DNA of 64,000 bases from Hygrophila difformis (lineage: Eukaryota > Streptophyta > Magnoliopsida > Lamiales > Acanthaceae). Shown here in pieces: positions 21,375-33,013 of this stretch (positions within the stretch are counted from its first letter, which is position 1; each line of letters opens with the position of its first letter). The notes under the pieces were generated by a model. It did not search any database, had not been told where the DNA came from, and saw only the letters and a list, made by a program, of their open reading frames with translations. Where the stretch lies: assembly GCA_030278955.1 (NCBI GenBank), contig JAOANR010000001.1, positions 22,919,468 through 22,983,467 on the forward strand, read 5' to 3'. The position numbers and the translations under genes are program-made.

Positions 21375-24300
21375 ATGGCTAACCTTGCAAAGCAGGAATT
21401 TGCTCCCTTAACTGTTGAAGGAAGCAATTATATGTCCTGGGCCCGAGATGCGAAAATGCATCTTACTTCAATGGGTCTGGAAGATACTATTTGTAATACC
21501 CGATAATTTTGCAACATAAAATAAATAAATAAGATAAATAAATAAATAAACAATAAAAAAACAATAATAATAAATAAATAAACATAATACATAGACAAGG
21601 AAATGAGAAATGGAATTTAATTTAAGAAGGAATTAAATTTCCAATACCCGTAAAGCCAAAAGATGATTTAATCAAATATCGGGTTCCCGTGTACCCGACA
21701 CTAATGGACTCAAGATATTAAATCTAGACCCGAGTAAGAATTTAGATAGGGAATAGGAGCCCGAAAATATCCCGGAAATCCGAATCCGAGAACATAGAGG
21801 GATAGAAGTCCGAAAGAGAGGAGGAAATGCCCGATGGATCGCACGACCCGCCCGGACCGAAGTCCAGGCGTGGACCGCGCGGTGTTTCAACAAACGGCGC
21901 GCCAACCCCGCGTCGGTTGACAGATACGCCCGTTGCGAGATTTACTCGCCCGAATCCGGATTTTTCGACTTCGGTTGCTTTCCTTTCGGCTCAAGACTCA
22001 CCAAGGCCGACCCTGGACGTCCATAGATCCCTTACCTCTATAAATAAACCTTGGAATCGATCCCAAACACTTTTCAAAACATTCACACTCTCTATACGTT
22101 CGAAAACCCTAATCCCGGGGTCGTCGGAGGCACGAGACCAAGAGAGGACTGCTTTGGACGAATTCGGAGTCTTCCAACATCGTGGTAAGTTCTGATCCGC
22201 TAGTTCTTTACCGATTATTGATTCGAAAACGAATCCTAACTTAGTCTCTTTATTTTCTACACCCCGAATCGGATCTAGAACGAAGAACCCGACGAACCGA
22301 GGAGATAAACGGTGGACTGGAAGCCACGCCTCCGAATCGACGAACCCGGACGACCAAAGATCTGTAAGTTAATCTTACTATGGTTTTGGGCGATTTAAAA
22401 TACACCTAACGTAACGATCTAATCAAGAAACCTAAAATCTGTCAACCCGAAGAAAACCCACGGCGCAGCAGTCTTGGACGATTTTTCCGAACCCTTAAAC
22501 ATGTTCAAACAAGAAAACTTAAAACACAAAAAACGTTTCTAAGACGTAGATCTAGCTACTGTAAAAATTTCATAATTTTTTGTTAAGTTTTGTCATCTGA
22601 AATCAATCTCAAACCGAGTTGTTCTAAATTTAGATCTTGAAATCTTGACAGAACTTTAGTCCGATCTTGTAGACGTTTTTCACAATAGATCTAAACCGAT
22701 TCAGAACTTTAGTCGAACATGAAAGTTGTAGATATATGTCTTTAGTATCTCCCTGTAAAATTTCATCAAATTTGGAGTTAGTTTGCTATGGTAGATCTTG
22801 AAATCTTGAAACTGGTGTTGAAATTTTCGGACAGATTATCATCCTGTTAAAGATTGACGAGTTTTCACTTACTTCCGTACCTCAGATCGAAAAACTTAAA
22901 ACATAAAACTTGTTCATCTCTGTGTTGTCGAGTCACTGGTCAAATTTCAGAATTTTTGGACTTAAAACCGATTTTTAGTAAATTTTGAAGTAAACTTTGG
23001 TTTTGACCAAGTCAAATCTTGAAATCTTGTTGAAACGGTGAAGTTAGCCTTTAAGGTTTAAACGAGTAGAAAACTCTTTTGAAATAAATGAATGAAATCA
23101 GAATTTAGGGAATCCCCTTACAAACTTGATCATTTAAAATTAGGGGGTGGGTGCTCTGCAGGGTGCCCTCCTAACGATTCACTTCGTGCCTTTATGGACG
23201 ATGGTGACCTGCGCGAAATTTTGAGATACACTGCCAAAACGGCATGAGATATATGGCCTACACTCTCGTGAATATACATATGGGTTTCCCGAGGCTCCGG
23301 AGTGGTACTGTGTATGGCAGATACGGCTGCGGCCGCCGGGCTACCGGCTAAACTTGACGAGATTGCGATGCAATCGTGAAATGCTTGAAATACTAAATCT
23401 TGGGTGTAATGAGGATAGCTAAAAATATTATTGGTTGTCATTTAAATTATTAAATATTTTATTTAAATTAATTATGGCTTTTATGTAAATTATGCTAAAC
23501 GTGTTGTTAATTAGAGACATGAATTGATTATGCCAATTTGGTTAGACAATTAAATTGAATTATCTATGATTTATTATTATCATGCTTTTATTTAAATGTA
23601 AATGAATGGTTTTGAAACCCCACGATCATGTACGTATTAACTTACTCAGCAAGTTGTGCTGACCAAACCATTTATTTCCTTTTTCTTTACATAGTATGTG
23701 GAATGAGCATGAGCACGTATATGCATGGGGGAAATATTTTGGAAAACTTTTTATTTTAAATTCTTGCATTATACTATAGTATAAACGGGCCTGTTTAACC
23801 CGTGTTTTGGCCATGTTGGCCCTATTTACATTTTCCTCTGCAATACTAATACTTAGATACTATTATTCCGCTGCATTATAATATTTATTTTGAATTTATA
23901 TTGAATGGGCTACTTGAATGGTTTTAAATATTTTAAATACTGCAATACCTAGCCTTGCATCTCTTTAGTAAGCTCGGAGAAACCGTGTCTTACTAGGGAG
24001 GTGTGGCGGTGACATCCCGACCTGGGTGACCGAAAACCGGGGTGTTACACTATTGCTGAAGGGAAAAATCCTAGCCATCAGAATCAGGCAAAAGCCATGA
24101 TTTTCTTGTGCCATCATATCGAAGAGGCACTTAAAATGGAGTACGTGAGTGTGGAATCCCCACTGGTGTTGTGGAAAAAGTTGAAAGAAAGATATGATAA
24201 TCTTAAAAAGACGGTGCTTCCAAAAGCCCTTGATGACTAGACAAACCTGAGACTTCAGGACTTCAAAACAGTCCGGGAATATAATTCCGCTATGTTCAAA

Positions 24301-24825
24301 ATTACGGCCCAATTGGAATTATGTGGGCAAAAGATTTCTGAAGAAGAAATGCTTGAAAAAACGTATTCTACGTTTCATGCTAAAAACTCAATATTGAGTG
24401 AGCAATACCGTCAAAAAGGCTTTCAAAGATATTCTGATCTTATCACCTGCTTATTATTGGCCGAACAAAACAGCCTATTGCTGTTAAGAAATCATGAATC
24501 TAGGCCCGCAGGTGCAAAACCGTTCCCTGAGGTGAACGCGGCTCAATCATCAAAATATGTGCGTGATCGTGGGCACTTTAAAAATCAAAAAGATGATCGT
24601 GGCCAAAATCGGTATCACAATCGAGGCAGAGGTAAATCATCTCGTCAAAATAATTATCGAAATAAGCCTTGATTTGAGCAAAATCGCAGATATGATACCA
24701 GAAGGCCTTACAAACCACAACAAAGAAATTATGCAAGAAAGCACAAACAAAATGATGAAATTTGTGATCGTTGTAGAATTAAAGACCATATGGCTCAAAC
24801 ATGCCACACAGCTAAACACTTAGCT
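21375..24825 (+). pseudogene. copia GAG, split by a solo LTR
   Basis: The start is ATG 21375 (MANLAKQEFAPLTVEGSNYM). The frame stops at the insertion point (21492) and resumes at 24050 with IAEGKNPSHQNQAKAM. A TAG stop replaces an expected Trp codon at 24238-24240, and a second stop follows RNKP near 24670. A CCHC zinc knuckle (CDRCRIKDHMAQTC) is encoded at 24763-24804. GAG would form the capsid around the element RNA. Three separate lesions make it a pseudogene. Confidence 0.82.
21493..24049 (+). mobile_element. Solo LTR of a Ty3/gypsy element (2557 bp)
   Basis: It begins TGTAATACCCG and ends GGGGTGTTACA, flanked on both sides by CTATT (21488-21492 and 24050-24054). It closely matches the 5' LTR at 47293-49890. 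No internal domain is present, so the element was reduced to one LTR by recombination after inserting into the copia GAG frame. Confidence 0.92.
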
Positions 24826-25145
24826 GAACTGTATCAGGCCTCGAAACGAAAAGAAAGACCAGGTGTTGAAGCACACCATAATACCCACGATGATACATAT
24901 GATGATATATTAAATGATAATATCACGCACCTGGAAGCTGATGATTTTGTTGAGCCAGATACTGCTAGAAATAATATATTATATAGCTATATATATTTTG
25001 TACTTGTCCTTTATAATTCCTGTTTAATATAAATAATAATATCTTGTACTTCCCTTTTATTATCCATGTATAATACAAATATGTTTTGCATTAATAATAT
25101 TTATATTACTGATGTTTAATAACCTTCTTATATTCTTGTAAAGAA

Positions 25146-25790
25146 ATGGATGCTGGAAATTCAAAAGTCGGAGATAATATCTGCCTCATTGACAGTGCAA
25201 CAACGCATAGCATTTTGAAAAGCAAAAGCTATTTCTCCAATTTAAAATTGGAAAAGACCGCAGTGAAAACTATAAGCGGTAATGCAAAATGCATTGAAGG
25301 CTCCGGTAGAGCTGTTATATTTCTCCCTAAAGGGACAAAAATGGCAATTGAAAATGCCTTGTTCTCACGCAAAGCTCGAAGAAATTTACTGAGCTTAAAT
25401 GATATTCGAAAAAATGGATATCACATTGAAACTTCAAAAGAGGCAGATCACGAGTATCTTTTGATAACTCGAATTGAAAATGCCAAAAAAATTGTGAATG
25501 AAAAATTGCCATGCTACTCCTCTGGCTTATACTATACAAAAATATGTGCCGCAGGAGTACATAACCTAGTAGGCTTGAAAGCTACTAGTGAATTTATTAC
25601 CTGGCACGATAGACTTGGGCATCCTGGCAGTGTAATGCTGAGGCAAATTATTGAAAATTCAAATGGCCACACATTGAAAAGGCAAATGATATTGAACCCA
25701 AATGAGTTCAATTGTACAGCCTGTTCACAAGGGAAATTGATAACCAGACCATCTCCAGTAAAAGTGGGAATTGAATCCCCATACATTCCT
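25146..25790 (+). pseudogene. copia protease and GAG-pre-integrase region
   Basis: The aspartic protease motif CLIDSATTHSIL has its Asp at 25191-25193. The pre-integrase zinc-binding segment follows with HDRLGHPG and CTAC. The frame then shifts near 25790, and the integrase continues in the frame starting at 25771. In a working element this would be one continuous polyprotein with the downstream ORF. Confidence 0.82.
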
Positions 25791-28170
25791 AGAAAGAATT
25801 CAAGGCGATATATGTGAACCTATTGATCCACCGTGTGGACCTTTCAAGTACTTTATGGTACTAATTGATTCGTCATCACGTTGGTCACACGTTTGTTTAT
25901 TATCAACTCGCAATTTGGCATTTGCAAGGTTACTTGCACAAATTATAAAATTGCGAGCACAGTTTCCAGATCATCCGATAAAGAAAATACGCCTTGATAA
26001 TGCTGGAGAATATACATCACATGCATTTGATGATTTCTGCATGTCGATTGAAATTACTGTTGAACATCCTGTGCCTCATGTGCACACGCAAAATGGTCTG
26101 GCAGAATCATTTATTAAGCGATTGCAATTAATTGCAAGACCCTTGTTAAGGAAATCAAAACTCTCTGTTTCTGCTTGGGGACATGGTATATTGCATGCAG
26201 CAACACTTGTGAAAATAAGGCCGACAAGCTATCATAGCTACTCCCCTACACAAATTGTGTTTGGAAAGGAGCCCAATATATCCCACTTGCGAATTTTTGG
26301 GTGTGCGGTTTATGTACGGATTGCGCCACCACAACGCACAAAAATGGGACCTCAAAGAAGGTTGGGCATATATGTCGGGTATGAATCACCCTCGATTATT
26401 AAATATCTTGAGCCAAAAACGGGTGATTTATTTACTGCAAGATTTGCAGACTGTCATTTTGATGAAACTCAATTCCCGACATTAGGGGGAGGAAATGATC
26501 AACTGAAAAAGGAAATTTCTTGGCAAAGTCCGTTTGATTTCGTTGATCCTCGTACAAGGCAATGCGAACTTGAAGTTCAAAGAATTGTGCATTTGCAGGG
26601 AATTGCAAATCAATTACCCGATGCTTTTAATGATGCTGCTAAAGCCACAAAATCATATATAAATGATGCAGCAAATGCACCAGCTAATATAAATGTCCCA
26701 AAAGGGCATGTTCCGAGTGCAAATGAACCTACTGCACGCCTAAAGCGTGGTAGGCTTTTGGGTTCCAAGGATAAAAATCCACGAAAGAAGAAAATTATCC
26801 ATATGGGTGATAAATCAATCACCGATGATACTCCCGAAGGAGAAATTGATTCAACTCCCGAAAAGGTTGAACCTGAAAATATTCACCCAGATGAAAATGA
26901 AGTTATTGAAACTTATTTCAATTATATCAAAACTGGGAAATGTTGAAACCGAAAAGAAACAAACGTTGATAATGCTTTTGCATACAACATTGCACTTAAT
27001 GTAATGGAAAATAACGAGGATCCTGAACCAAGAACAGTTCAAGAATGTCGGAAAAGAAATGACTGGCTAAAATGGAAAGATGCGATTCAGTCTGAACTAG
27101 ATTCACTGAATAAACGAAAAGTAGTCGGCCCTATTGTCCGAACACCGAAAAATGTGAAGCCTGTTGGCTACAGATGGGTGTTTGTGAGAAAAAGAAATGA
27201 AAATAATGAAATTGCCAAATATAAGGCAAGGCTTGTAGCCCAAGGTTTTTCCCAAAGACCCGGAATTGATTTTGATGAAACATATTCCCCGGTTATGGAT
27301 GGAATAGCATTCAGGTATCTAATGAGCCTAGCAGTACGAGAAAATCTTGAAATGAGGCTGATGGATGTTGTTATTGCATATTTATATGGCTCATTGGAAA
27401 ATGATATTTATATGAAAATACCTGAAGGGTTTAAGTTACCTGAGTCTTGCAACTCAAAACCCAGAGAAACTTATTCCATCAAATTGCAAAAATCGTTGTA
27501 TGGGCTCAAGCAATCTGGCCGAATGTGGTACAACCGCCTCAGTGAAAGTTTGATAAAGGAAGGTTATACAAATGACCCTATCAGTCCTTGTGTATTTATA
27601 AAGAAAAATGGGTCAGAATTTGTGATCGTCGCAGTCTATGTTGGCGATTTAAATTTAATTGGAACTCCTGAAGAGTTGAAAAAGACAGTTGAATATCTGA
27701 AAAAGGAGTTCGAAATCAAGGATTTCGGGAAATGGAAATTTTGCCTTGGCCTACAAATTGAGCATTTGGAAAAAGGCATATTCGTTCATCAATCAGCTTA
27801 TACCGAAAAGGTATTAAAGCAATTTCGAATGGATTATGCTCATCCGCTAAATAATCCAATGGTCGTTCGGGCACTTGATCCTGCAAAGGATCCATTTGGG
27901 CCAAAAGAAGATAATGAAGAGCAACTTGGCCCAGAAATGCCATATTTAAGCGCAATTGGCGCTTTGATGCATCTTGCAAATAGCACACGACCTGATATCG
28001 CGTTTGCCATAAATTTACTCGCAAGATTCAGTTCTTGCCCTACGCAACGACATTGGAAAGACATAAAACACATTTTTCGCTATCTCCAAGGAACAATTGA
28101 TCTTGGGTTATTTTACCCAAAAGACTCTCGATATGAGTTAATTGGCTATGCCGATGCAGGTTATTTGTAG
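25771..28170 (+). pseudogene. copia integrase and reverse transcriptase, inactivated
   Basis: One frame with a single internal stop (TGA 26944-26946). The integrase core shows the three acidic residues in MVLIDSSSRW, IRLDNAGEY and NGLAESFIKR. RT begins in WKDAIQSELDSL, followed by YKARLVAQGFSQ and LYGLKQSGRMWY. The catalytic YVDD box reads YVGD (GGC at 27643-27645), which removes an essential metal-binding Asp, so RT could not polymerise. The frame ends at a TAG at 28168-28170, in front of RNase H. Confidence 0.88.
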
Positions 28171-28727
28171 GATCCACACAAAGCCAAATCTCAGACAGGC
28201 TATGTCTTTACTTGTGGCGGAACTGCTATCTCTTGGAGGTCAATGAAGCAGACTCTAACTGCTACTTCTTCTAATCATGCCGAGATATTAGCAATCCATG
28301 AGACAAGTCGAGGATGCATTTGGTTGAAGTCAATGACTCAACATATATTGAAGAGTTGTGGTTTAATCACTGAACCACAAATGCCCCCAACAATTTTATT
28401 TGAAGATAATTCGGCTTGTATAGCCCAGTTGAAAGGGGTTATATCAAAGGAGATAGAACGAAGCATATTTCACCAAAATTCTTCTACACTCATGATCTTC
28501 AAAACAATGTTGAAATCAATGTGCAACAAATTAGATCAGAAAATAATTTAGCGGATCTATTTACCAAGGCATTGCCGACTGCAACATTCGAGAAGCTCGT
28601 GAAGAAAAAATGGAATGCGGCGGCTTCGAGATTTAAAATAATGTCCAAATTAGGGGGAGTAGTGAATACAAGAATACTGTACTCTTTTTGCTTCACTAGG
28701 ATTTTTTCCCACGGGGTTTTTTCCTAA
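28171..28727 (+). pseudogene. copia RNase H remnant
   Basis: The sequence downstream of the TAG continues the RNase H domain (SQTGYVFTCGGTAISWRS, then SNHAEILAIHE and ILFEDNSACI). A frameshift near 28450 moves the C-terminus to another frame that contains NNLADLFTKALPT and the usual C-terminal tail. Confidence 0.8.
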
Positions 28728-28762
28728 TAAGGTTTTAACGAGGCATATTCTTTGTATGATAT

Positions 28763-28775
28763 ATCCAAGGGGGAG
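28763..28775 (+). other. copia polypurine tract
   Basis: ATCCAAGGGGGAG lies immediately before the 3' LTR start TGTCATAAAA. It is the expected primer for plus-strand DNA synthesis. Confidence 0.8.
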
Positions 28776-29101
28776 TGTCATAAAATGCGGCTTGAAGACC
28801 GCTTAAATTCATAAAATGTGGCTATATCATAAATATGATTGTCACATCATACCTAACAAAGGCAGAATTAGGCATTTCCTTTGCCTATATATCTGCTATT
28901 GTATCCATTGAAAAACACAGAGATATCAATACATTCACTCTCACTGATCTTGTTCTCTATTATTTTAATCATCATATTGTTCATCATCTCTCTTTCATTT
29001 ATTGCCATTCGTGGTCTTATTCTTCTCTCTATTTTTATTGCCATCGTTACTTAATACAAACAAACATACACATATTATAATATTATATACAGTACACAAC
29101 A
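28776..29101 (+). repeat. copia 3' LTR
   Basis: 326 bp, starting TGTCATAAAATGCGG and ending GTACACAACA, followed by TSD GGGTG. It has one 5-bp insertion near the 3' end relative to the 5' LTR. Confidence 0.92.
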
Positions 29102-29139
29102 GGGTGGAGTTTTAGGCTAATTATGGGGCCTATTTAATT

Positions 29140-30369
29140 GGAAAAAAGGATAAATAGGTCCTTTTTCTTTTCAAAAAATTCAAATCAGTCCTTTTTCTAT
29201 TTTATTACCAAAACAGTCCTCTACAAATGCTAATTATGTTCAAATCAGTCATTTTTTCACTAATTATATTCTACTTGCTGACGTAGCAAGAGTTTTAATT
29301 TAAACCTGACACGTGTGCATAATATTAGTCCTTTTTCTTTTATCTTTTGCCAATTCAGTCATAAACTTTTATTTTGTTCTATTTAGTCCTCTATCCCAAT
29401 CACTCATTTTTATATTAATTGGCCTCAAACCTTTCAAATTATTTCATTTTAGGCCCAGAACCTTAAATTTTTTATTATTACTAATCCATTTATCAAATAA
29501 ATGCACAACATACTTCCATAAATAAAATTAAACACCAAACATCATATATTGGGCTCGACTGCTTTGTTATCGGGTCTTTCAAGTACCGGAATTTTACGGA
29601 CTCTCTCTAATAACCACTCGACCGCAACCGATTGTTCATTGGTTTTGGTTTCCTTCAGTAACAATCAACAGAATCTTACTTTGCGTCCTACCTTAGGATG
29701 TAGCAATATTTGAGTAAATGATTTAACTTGAATTTTTGGAAGGTTATGGATACAGGAAGCCTTGGTTTTATTGAAAAATATTAATATTATTAAAAATATT
29801 AAAAAAATAGCCTGAATTTTATTGTCCACAAAGTATGATTGTGCTCTGATTGTTGCTGAAGGAAACCAGAACCAATGAACCATCGTTACGGTCGGGTGGT
29901 TAGAGAGAATCCGTAAAATTCGGAACTTCGAAGACACGGTAACAAGGCGGTCAAACCCAATGTATGAGGTTTGGTATTTAATTTTATTTACGGAAGTATG
30001 TTGGGCATTTATTTGATAAATGTATTAGTAATAATAAAAAATTTAAGGTTCTGGGCCTAAAATGAAATAATTTGAAAGGTTTGAGGCCAATTAATATAAA
30101 AATGAGTGATTGGGGTAGATGACTAAATAGAACAAAATAAAAGTTTAGGACTGAATTGGCAAAAGATAAAAGAAAAAGGACTAATATTATGCACATGTGT
30201 CAGGTTTAAATTAAAACCCTTGCCACGTCAGCAATTAGAATATAATTAGTGAAAAAAGGACTGATTTAAACATAATTAGCATTTGTAGAGGACTATTTTG
30301 GTAATAAAATAGAAAAATGACTGATTTTAATTTTTTGAAAAGAAAAAGGACCTATTTATCCTTTTTTCC
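29140..30369. mobile_element. Foldback / MULE-like MITE, nearly full palindrome
   Basis: Both ends read GGAAAAAAGGATAAATAGGT inward and are flanked by the 10-bp repeat CTATTTAATT (29130-29139 and 30370-30379). The inverted arms run about 29140-29668 and 29850-30369, leaving a loop of roughly 180 bp. The arms contain matching landmarks (AATTTTACGGA, CATTGGTT, TTTCCTTCAG). It has no coding sequence. The TSD length suggests a Mutator-like transposase. Confidence 0.85.
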
Positions 30370-30438
30370 CTATTTAATTAGATGAGTAAGGGGTCCACGG
30401 ACCAAAGTGTTTGGAATAATATACTATGAAAGATACTT

Positions 30439-32260
30439 TTTTTTAGCTTGACAGCCAATAGATGGCTAGGGAAAAGAAAGTGAAAAAAACGAAAAGGAAA
30501 ATTACATCACATGGAAACTAGGAGCTCAACGTGCGCGAGGAAACCAAACTCCTTGTGCATCAGTCGAGAGAATAGGCTTGAGAAGATCCGGTGGAAAGGC
30601 CCACGTTGTGTAGAACAGCTCATCCTCGGCACCCCTTTTAGCAAGGAAGTCAGCGACGGCGTTACCCTCTCTTAAAATGTGCTGTATACGACAGACTTGG
30701 AATTGATGTCGAAGCTCTCTAATCCGGAACAGATAATTAGACAGTAGATGTTGATTGCTCCAAGAAGATTGAATCAGACGAATGGCCTCCAAGGAATCGC
30801 AGCAACAACACAGCTTGTTAATTCCTTGATCCAACGCAAGCTGCAGGCCATGAACAATTCCTGCTAATTCAGCTTGCAATACTGTGGCATCTCCCAAGTA
30901 TCCAGTCGCCCCAATTATCCAACTTCCTTTGCCATTTCTCAAGACAACTCCAAATCCAGCGCGTTTCGAACTCCCAAGGACGGAGCCATCGGTGTGGAGG
31001 AAAATGCCATCCCAGTCCCCCATATTCCAACATGTGATACGAGGCTCTGCAGGTAATGATTGAGGCTGTTGTCGAGTCATGGAGTCAGCCAGGTGTAGGA
31101 TGCGACGAGAGACCACTTGAGAACTCGAAGCTTTGGCCTGGAAAACCCTGGAGTTGCGCTCACACCAAATACTCCACATGCCCGCAAGAAAGACCACTCC
31201 ATAAACACGGATCATACCTCTTATCCACAAGCGGATGCTGGCCCTGTCAATAGTGCCAAGGTCCAAGGGGATGTCAACACCAATCGAACGCCACACCGCA
31301 GTAGTCCACGGGCAGGAAAAGAGGCAATGTCGCCAGTCTTCAGTTCCGTCCCCGCAAATTTGGCATAGAGGAGAGGTGGCAAGCTGGCGGCTGAATCGAA
31401 GATAATTGCAAGGGAGAGCTTCCCATGCCACCAACCATATCAAGAAGCAGATCCTTTCAGGCCACTTGGAGTTCCAAATCCACGCCCAATCCTTCTCACC
31501 AGCTATCTCCTGCACCAAAAAAGAATAGCCTGACTTAGCCGAGTATATACCATGAATGTTCATCTTCCAACACCAACCATCCATTGAGTTGTGATGGAGG
31601 AAAGGAGGAGGGCGCTGGATAATCTCATCCCGAATATCTTGTGGAAGCGTAGACTGGATAGTGGAGAGATCCCATCCATGTCCTCGGATTATGTCACAAA
31701 CCCGCAACTCATGATCACTCGAATCTATCATTGGCATCCTCAGACCAAGCAGCTGCCCATTAAGCCAAGGAGAAGACCATAAAGAGCTCGTTCCATTCCC
31801 AAGCTTATAAGAGAAACCCCCAAGCAACTTCAAGGCTGCCTTTCGAAGGCTTCTCCATGTAAAAGATCCTGACGTCCTGAGCTCAGCAAACGAAGTGTCC
31901 TGTGGCATATAGATAGCCCGCATCTCAGCACTCCACCGTTTCGAGCGCCCCAGGAAGAACTCATGAACAAGTTTGCCAAGCAGTGAAATATTGGCATGTC
32001 GGGCTTGACGAAATCCGAGACCTCCAGCCGCCCTAGGGAGGGCAGTCCTCTCCCATTTAACAAGGTGTAGCCCGTGCCCCTTTCTATCCTTCCAAACAAA
32101 CGTGCGTATGCGTTGATCAATCATACGACATGTGGAGGCCGGAAGCCAGCCAATCTGCATAGGATATATTGGGATCGATGCTAACACATGACGGGCAAGA
32201 GTGATTCTTCCCGGTTTGTTGAGAAGACGCATCGCCCACATAGATAATCTTTTATCCATA
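30439..32260 (-). mobile_element. 5'-truncated LINE (L1-type) insertion
   Basis: A 16-bp duplication, ACTATGAAAGATACTT, flanks the insertion (30423-30438 and 32261-32276). A short A-tract lies at the 3' end (30439-30445 on the minus strand). The 5' end starts inside the RT-encoding part, as expected for incomplete reverse transcription from the 3' end. Confidence 0.9.
30526..32260 (-). CDS. LINE ORF2 C-terminus: RT tail, zinc-binding and RNase H domains (truncated)
   Basis: An uninterrupted frame from the truncation point (MDKRLSMWAM...) to a stop at 30526; the open frame runs upstream to 32286, but those codons are target-site DNA. The N-terminal part is the post-RT segment (LLNKPGRITLARHVLASIP, GGLGFRQARHANISLL). 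A zf-RVT domain follows (WNSKWPERICFLIW, then CQICGDGTEDWRHCLFSC). The C-terminus is a type-I RNase H with acidic residues in HTDGSVLG, LQAELAGI, CCDSLEAI and GNAVADFLAKRG. The RT catalytic core is missing, so it cannot retrotranspose by itself. The lack of any stop over 570 codons suggests a recent insertion. Confidence 0.86.
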
Positions 32261-32276
32261 ACTATGAAAGATACTT

Positions 32277-32723
32277 CATTATACATACAGTACTATTTGG
32301 GTTGTTATTGCATTTCAAAATCCAATGCAATTGTTAAACGCTTTATATCTCAAAATCAGTATAAGTAAAAATTATATAAAATGTATATTTTAAAACTACA
32401 CAATTAGACGATTCTAACAAGACCACACTTGACTATTTTTCTCTTCTTGTATCAATACAATAAAATTGAGTCAAAGTTAAACAACGAACAGTGTCAAAAA
32501 TCAAAAGGGGCCACTTTTAATGGGACGGAGGGAGTAATTTATAAATGCATTATATACATTTTGAATTATATATTCTGTACCACGTAGACAATTGTATCAT
32601 ATCATTCGTATGCCATGATACAAAAAATAAGAATATAATCGCTATTGTGGCTAAATATTTTTTTTTTTTCTGAACAACCTATACAGGCTAGGAAATGGGT
32701 AATATTAAAAACTAAAAGTGTTA
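32277..32723. other. AT-rich spacer with a half Stowaway-like MITE
   Basis: The right end TGGGACGGAGGGAGTAA near 32520-32537 and interior sequence (TCAAAATCAGTATAAGTAAAAA...) match the Stowaway family at 32724. The left end is not clear and may have been altered before or by the LINE insertion. No gene is seen. Confidence 0.5.
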
Positions 32724-32981
32724 TTCCCTCCGAATCATTTAAAATGTCATCTTTGATATTAGCACATAATCCAATCCACTTTTTTAATCGTTAATATTTC
32801 AAAATATATACAAGTAAAAATTATATAAAATATATATTCTAAAATTATACGAGTAGACGAATCTAACAAGACCAAAGTGGACTATTTTTTCCAAACATAT
32901 ACCTACAAAAATATTGAGTCAAAGTTGAACAATGAATAATGTAAAAAAGTCAAAAGGACGTTTTAACCGGGACGGAGGGAG
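32724..32981. mobile_element. Stowaway MITE (258 bp)
   Basis: TA flanks at 32722-32723 and 32982-32983. The left end TTCCCTCCGAATCATTTAAA is inverted relative to the right end, which reads CTCCCTCCGTCCCGGTTAAA on the other strand. Confidence 0.8.
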
Positions 32982-33013
32982 TATTAAACTATTTGGTTAA
33001 TTTATATATTTTC

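Larger units (their letters stand above)
20975..29101 (+). mobile_element. Complete Ty1/copia retrotransposon, inactive, with nested solo LTR
   Basis: LTRs of 321 bp (20975-21295) and 326 bp (28776-29101) begin TGTCATAAAATGCGG and end ACACAACA, flanked by the 5-bp TSD GGGTG (20970-20974, 29102-29106). By eye the LTRs differ at about seven substitutions plus one 5-bp indel. The order GAG, protease, integrase, RT, RNase H is Ty1/copia. Removing the nested 2557-bp gypsy LTR and one TSD copy leaves an element of about 5.6 kb. Several nonsense and frameshift changes and a damaged RT active site make it non-autonomous now. Confidence 0.93.

Noticed and set aside
21827..22195. 122-codon ORF in the solo LTR
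   Set aside because: Not conserved in the related LTR at 47293, and no recognisable domain.
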